Positions 61,498-64,000 of a stretch of 64,000 bases of DNA are shown here, in pieces. A model generated the notes under the pieces. It ran no database searches and was not told where the DNA came from. It saw only the letters and a program-made list of their open reading frames with translations. The position numbers and the translations under genes are program-made. The stretch covers positions 186,001 to 250,000 of the forward strand of contig JAFSQE010000022.1 of the NCBI GenBank assembly GCA_017446775.1, read 5' to 3'. How positions within the stretch are numbered: position 1 is the first letter of the stretch; every line of letters starts with the position of its first letter. Origin of the DNA: Bacteroidales bacterium. GTDB taxonomy: Bacteria; Bacteroidota; Bacteroidia; Bacteroidales; UBA932.

Positions 61498-62568
61498 TTA
61501 TGCCTTCTCTATAAATGCCTTCATCTGGGGTACCTTGGCGCGGGCGGCTTCGAACAGCGCCCATTGGTTGCGGGTGCGCACCAGGTTGTGCTCCGGGTAT
61601 TTGATCTTGTAATAGGTGTCGCCGTTGATATAGTCTGTGAAGAAGCGCACCGCCTGCATGTAGGGGAACAGGCACGCGGCATAGGGGAGGTTCTCCTTCT
61701 CCAGGGGGGTGAGGAATGTCGCACCCTCAAGGTAGCCCTTGGCAAACGCCTCAAAGATATCCATCTTGAAATCGACCTTCTCCCAGGCGGGGTCATCCTC
61801 TGCCACGGTGTTGGCAGCCGTGCGCAAAAAGTCGCCGAAATCAGAGAATACAAAGCTCGGCATCAGGGTGTCGAGGTCAATCACGCAGAGTATGTTGCCG
61901 TCGGCATCAAACATCATGTTGTTGACCTTGGTGTCGCAGTGGCAAATGCGTTTGGGCAGCACGCCTTCGCGGTACATCCGCTCTGCCTTGCACATCTCCT
62001 GCTCGAACGGCAGCATCCTGGCAAGGATAGCCTTCACCTCGGGCTCTGCCATGCGGCCGGCGGCATCGGCATTGACGGCCTCGTGCAGCTGGCGGGCGCG
62101 CAGCTCCATATTGTGAAAGTCGGGGATGGTCTCGCCCAGGGTGTCCGGGATATCGGAGAGCATCGCCTCAAAATTGCCGAACGCCTTGCCTGCGAAGTAT
62201 GAGTATTTTGGATCGACAGTTTCGAAAGTGTAGGCATCTTTGATGAATACCGACACGCGCCAGTACGCCTGTCCGTCGAACCAGTATGTCTTGCCCGTCT
62301 CGATGCAGGGGAGGAATGTGAGCACCTTGCGCTCTATATCGGGGTCGCCGGCCAGCTTGCGGCGTATGTGGGCGGTGGCGCAGTCGATATTGTGCTGCAG
62401 CAGGTCCACATCTTTGAATATGGCGTTGTTAATCTTCTGTAGCACGTAGTCGTCGGCACCGTCGGTCTTGACCAGCAGCGTGTCGTTGATAAGTCCGTTG
62501 CCCAGAGGCTTGATTTCTGTTATGTTGCCCTTGATGGCGAAGTGTTTAACTATATCCTTCATATACAT
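61498..62568 (-). CDS. Aminoglycoside-phosphotransferase-fold kinase, NahK-like
   Basis: A 356-residue kinase. The N-terminal lobe has PLGNGLINDT and YVLQKIN (ATP-binding Lys); the catalytic loop is ICHCDTKVNNMMFD and the metal site VIDLDTLMPS. This pattern is close to N-acetylhexosamine 1-kinase (NahK), which makes N-acetylhexosamine 1-phosphate in salvage of host-glycan sugars. Activity here is inferred. The start could be 62568 or 62562. It is 6 bases downstream of the NUDIX gene, in the same unit. Confidence 0.8.
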   Translation of the reverse strand: MYMKDIVKHFAIKGNITEIKPLGNGLINDTLLVKTDGADDYVLQKINNAIFKDVDLLQHNIDCATAHIRRKLAGDPDIERKVLTFLPCIETGKTYWFDGQAYWRVSVFIKDAYTFETVDPKYSYFAGKAFGNFEAMLSDIPDTLGETIPDFHNMELRARQLHEAVNADAAGRMAEPEVKAILARMLPFEQEMCKAERMYREGVLPKRICHCDTKVNNMMFDADGNILCVIDLDTLMPSFVFSDFGDFLRTAANTVAEDDPAWEKVDFKMDIFEAFAKGYLEGATFLTPLEKENLPYAACLFPYMQAVRFFTDYINGDTYYKIKYPEHNLVRTRNQWALFEAARAKVPQMKAFIEKA

Positions 62569-62574
62569 TAGTTA

Positions 62575-63186
62575 TTATTGTTCTGCTGCAAAGACGTCCC
62601 GGATAGAGGGGTAGGCACTTTTAAGGAGCCGCTTCAGACGCCACGGCCCGCACCACACGGCCTTTTCTATATCCTCTTCTTCCTGCACCCTGACTTTTTC
62701 GCGGGAGGTGAGCTTCATCTTGTACCAGTGCGCCTCTTTAAGCACAAAGTTGCCCTTGTTGTGGTAGGTGTGATATGTGATGCAGATTGGCTCGCCCAGC
62801 TCGATGCCTTTCAGGCCGGTCTCCTCCTGCACCTCACGCAGCGCGCACTGCTCCAGGGTTTCCCCCGGCTCCTGATGCCCCTTGGGCATATCCCACGCCC
62901 CGCGGCGCCAGAAAAGCAGCACCTTGCCGCAGCGGTTGCGAATCATACCGCCGGCAGCGACCTCTACCTTGAGGGATGAAATAATCTTTGAAAACGCACC
63001 GTCCGGGTCGTCGGTTTTAATAACCAGGGAGGTGATATCCCCCGCCTTCTCAAACCAGACGGGCAGCTGCGACAGGTCGTCGGAGGGTTGGACGTCGTAG
63101 TAAACCGTATCGGAAAGTTGATCTTCCGCTGTGCCGGATGGCACCACACAAATGCTTCTGTTACCGAAATATAGTTTGTACATCAT
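62575..63186 (-). CDS. NUDIX hydrolase
   Basis: A 203-residue protein with a distinct N-terminal part (about 1-70) and a NUDIX domain; GHQEPGETLEQC followed by REVQEETGL is a full NUDIX box. ADP-ribose or sugar-nucleotide pyrophosphatase activity is possible; with the neighbouring NahK-like kinase a nucleotide-sugar substrate may be considered. The -7 box ends 4 bases before the start, so the mRNA is likely leaderless. Confidence 0.88.
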   Translation of the reverse strand: MMYKLYFGNRSICVVPSGTAEDQLSDTVYYDVQPSDDLSQLPVWFEKAGDITSLVIKTDDPDGAFSKIISSLKVEVAAGGMIRNRCGKVLLFWRRGAWDMPKGHQEPGETLEQCALREVQEETGLKGIELGEPICITYHTYHNKGNFVLKEAHWYKMKLTSREKVRVQEEEDIEKAVWCGPWRLKRLLKSAYPSIRDVFAAEQ

Positions 63187-63217
63187 TTTACAAATTTAAC
63201 TAAAAACACTAAATTTG
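63186..63217 (+). promoter_or_regulatory. Promoter for pyrE
   Basis: TAAATTTG at 63210-63217 is a consensus -7 box; TTTT at 63186-63189, 20 bases upstream, is a three-of-four -33 match. Leader about 18 bases. It overlaps the divergent NUDIX promoter, so the two may compete for polymerase. Confidence 0.6.
63191..63198 (-). promoter_or_regulatory. -7 promoter box for the NUDIX-kinase unit
   Basis: TAAATTTG on the minus strand is a consensus -7 box ending 4 bases before the ATG at 63186, so transcription would start at the start codon. Confidence 0.5.
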
Positions 63218-63240
63218 AGAGATTTTAAGCAAAGAAAGTT

Positions 63241-63876
63241 ATGATTAGTTCAGAAAAGCAGGTGGCCGGTTACCTGTTGGATGTCGGGGCAGTGCAGTTG
63301 CGCCCCGCAGAACCGTTTACATGGGCATCGGGCTGGAAGTCGCCAATCTATTGCGACAACCGCAAGCTGCTCTCTTTCCCGCAGATACGCACCGCTATCC
63401 GCGACCTTACCGTGCGTACCATAGAAGACCATTTCAAAACTGTGGATGTCATTGCCGGCGTTGCAACCGGCGCCATTGCTATGGGGGCTCTTGTGGCAGA
63501 AAAGATGGACAAACCTTTTATCTATGTCCGCCCCAAGCCCAAAGACCACGGCATGGAAAACCAGATAGAGGGGGTGTTTAACCGTGGTGACAGGGTTGTC
63601 GTTATAGAGGATCTGATCTCCACCGGTACCAGCAGCCTAAGCGCCGCCAACGCACTCAGCGCTGCGGGGTGCATTGTAGAGGGCATGGTTGCGGTATTCT
63701 CTTATAACTTCCCCTCTGCACGCCGCGAATTTGAATATAAAAGCGGCCTGGAGGTCTACACCCTGTCCAACTACGATGCGCTTATCCAGACAGCTGTAGA
63801 ACGCAAACTTATATCTGAGGCAGACATCGAGATGTTGCGCGGTTGGCGCTTCAAGCCCGAGACCTGGGGGGTATAG
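63241..63876 (+). CDS. pyrE: Orotate phosphoribosyltransferase
   Basis: A 211-residue PyrE, normal length, that joins orotate to PRPP in pyrimidine synthesis. VVVIEDLISTGTSS is the PRPP-binding motif, and RPKPKDHGMENQIEG is the flexible catalytic loop with the conserved Lys and His. It starts a unit that continues 2 bases later with an SRPBCC-like gene. Confidence 0.95.
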   Translation: MISSEKQVAGYLLDVGAVQLRPAEPFTWASGWKSPIYCDNRKLLSFPQIRTAIRDLTVRTIEDHFKTVDVIAGVATGAIAMGALVAEKMDKPFIYVRPKPKDHGMENQIEGVFNRGDRVVVIEDLISTGTSSLSAANALSAAGCIVEGMVAVFSYNFPSARREFEYKSGLEVYTLSNYDALIQTAVERKLISEADIEMLRGWRFKPETWGV

Positions 63877-63878
63877 AT

Positions 63879-64000
63879 ATGTCGGACACACACATTACAA
63901 GCAAGACCGTGCTGATAGACCGTCAGCCGGTGGTCCTTTACAGCGCTTTGAACGACCTCAGCGCCCTGGCAAACAATCTGCCTGAGGATAGGCGGGCTAC
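63879..64000 (+). CDS. Start of an SRPBCC-like gene, cut by the window end
   Basis: An open frame begins at ATG 63879, 2 bases after pyrE, and runs off the window (40 codons visible: MSDTHITSKTVLIDRQPVVL and on to NDLSALANNLPED). The pattern of a short strand followed by LYSALNDLSALANNLPED resembles the N-terminus of START/SRPBCC-type proteins that often follow pyrE in Bacteroidetes. Assignment is tentative because only the N-terminus is visible. Confidence 0.5.
   Translation, partial: MSDTHITSKTVLIDRQPVVLYSALNDLSALANNLPEDRRA

Noticed and set aside
1-64000. CRISPR arrays, tRNA or rRNA genes, insertion sequences, phage genes
   Set aside because: No direct repeat series, no clover-leaf candidates in the short intergenic gaps, and no transposase, integrase or phage proteins were found. 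No gene-free stretch exceeds about 150 bases.

Overview
The window comes from a member of the Bacteroidota, most likely the order Bacteroidales. The evidence is the many lipoproteins with a cysteine near residue 19, the DUF4988, FISUMP-like and BACON domains, the TAnnTTTG promoter boxes, the DUF4290 protein, and the local order rimP-nusA-infB and lpxD-lpxC-lpxA. The DNA is fairly GC-rich, which would suit an Alistipes-like or uncultured gut/rumen lineage, but I cannot name a genus. No tRNA, rRNA, CRISPR array, insertion sequence or phage gene was seen.

Region 1 (1-12.3 kb) holds a FISUMP-like lipoprotein cut by the window edge, then a tight same-strand operon: a GH5-like enzyme, a GH2 beta-mannosidase-like enzyme, two further clan GH-A lipoproteins, a second GH2 beta-mannosidase, gmhA, and a Tat-exported phosphodiesterase/phosphatase. 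It looks like a beta-mannoside-degrading locus, and it has no SusC/SusD pair in view.

Region 2 (12.4-24.8 kb) is the least explained part. Five paralogous secreted TIM-barrel proteins sit almost in tandem. All carry a DEP(S/G) motif with a conserved Glu, but none has an obvious second catalytic Glu on the later strands. They are interleaved with DUF4988 and FISUMP-like lipoproteins and a glutaminyl cyclase broken by an in-frame TAG. Four of the five paralogs share an Ig-like module with the DUF4988 proteins. This is my best candidate for an undescribed cell-surface carbohydrate system.

Region 3 (24.8-31.4 kb) has a DUF4419 lipoprotein, a nitroreductase, a fucose-isomerase-like protein, and a TPP riboswitch in front of a TonB-dependent receptor followed by an MFS transporter, probably a thiamine uptake unit.

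Region 4 (31.5-41.2 kb) is a catabolic operon: aldolase, NagA-like, NagB-like, ceramidase-like hydrolase, FGGY kinase, SIS isomerase and an archaeal-type triose-phosphate-isomerase-like protein. It is followed by YjbQ, PnuC, a BadF-type kinase and a reduced MurQ-like protein. The substrate is unknown; an unusual amino sugar is plausible.

Region 5 (41.2-64 kb) is core chromosome: recR, mntP, corA, rpsA, rnz, mltG, a LysM glucosaminidase, lemA, wbqC-like, lpxA/lpxC/lpxD, rimP-nusA-infB, rfbD, DUF4290, ftsK, a LolA-like protein, a NahK-like kinase, a NUDIX hydrolase, pyrE and the start of an SRPBCC-like gene.
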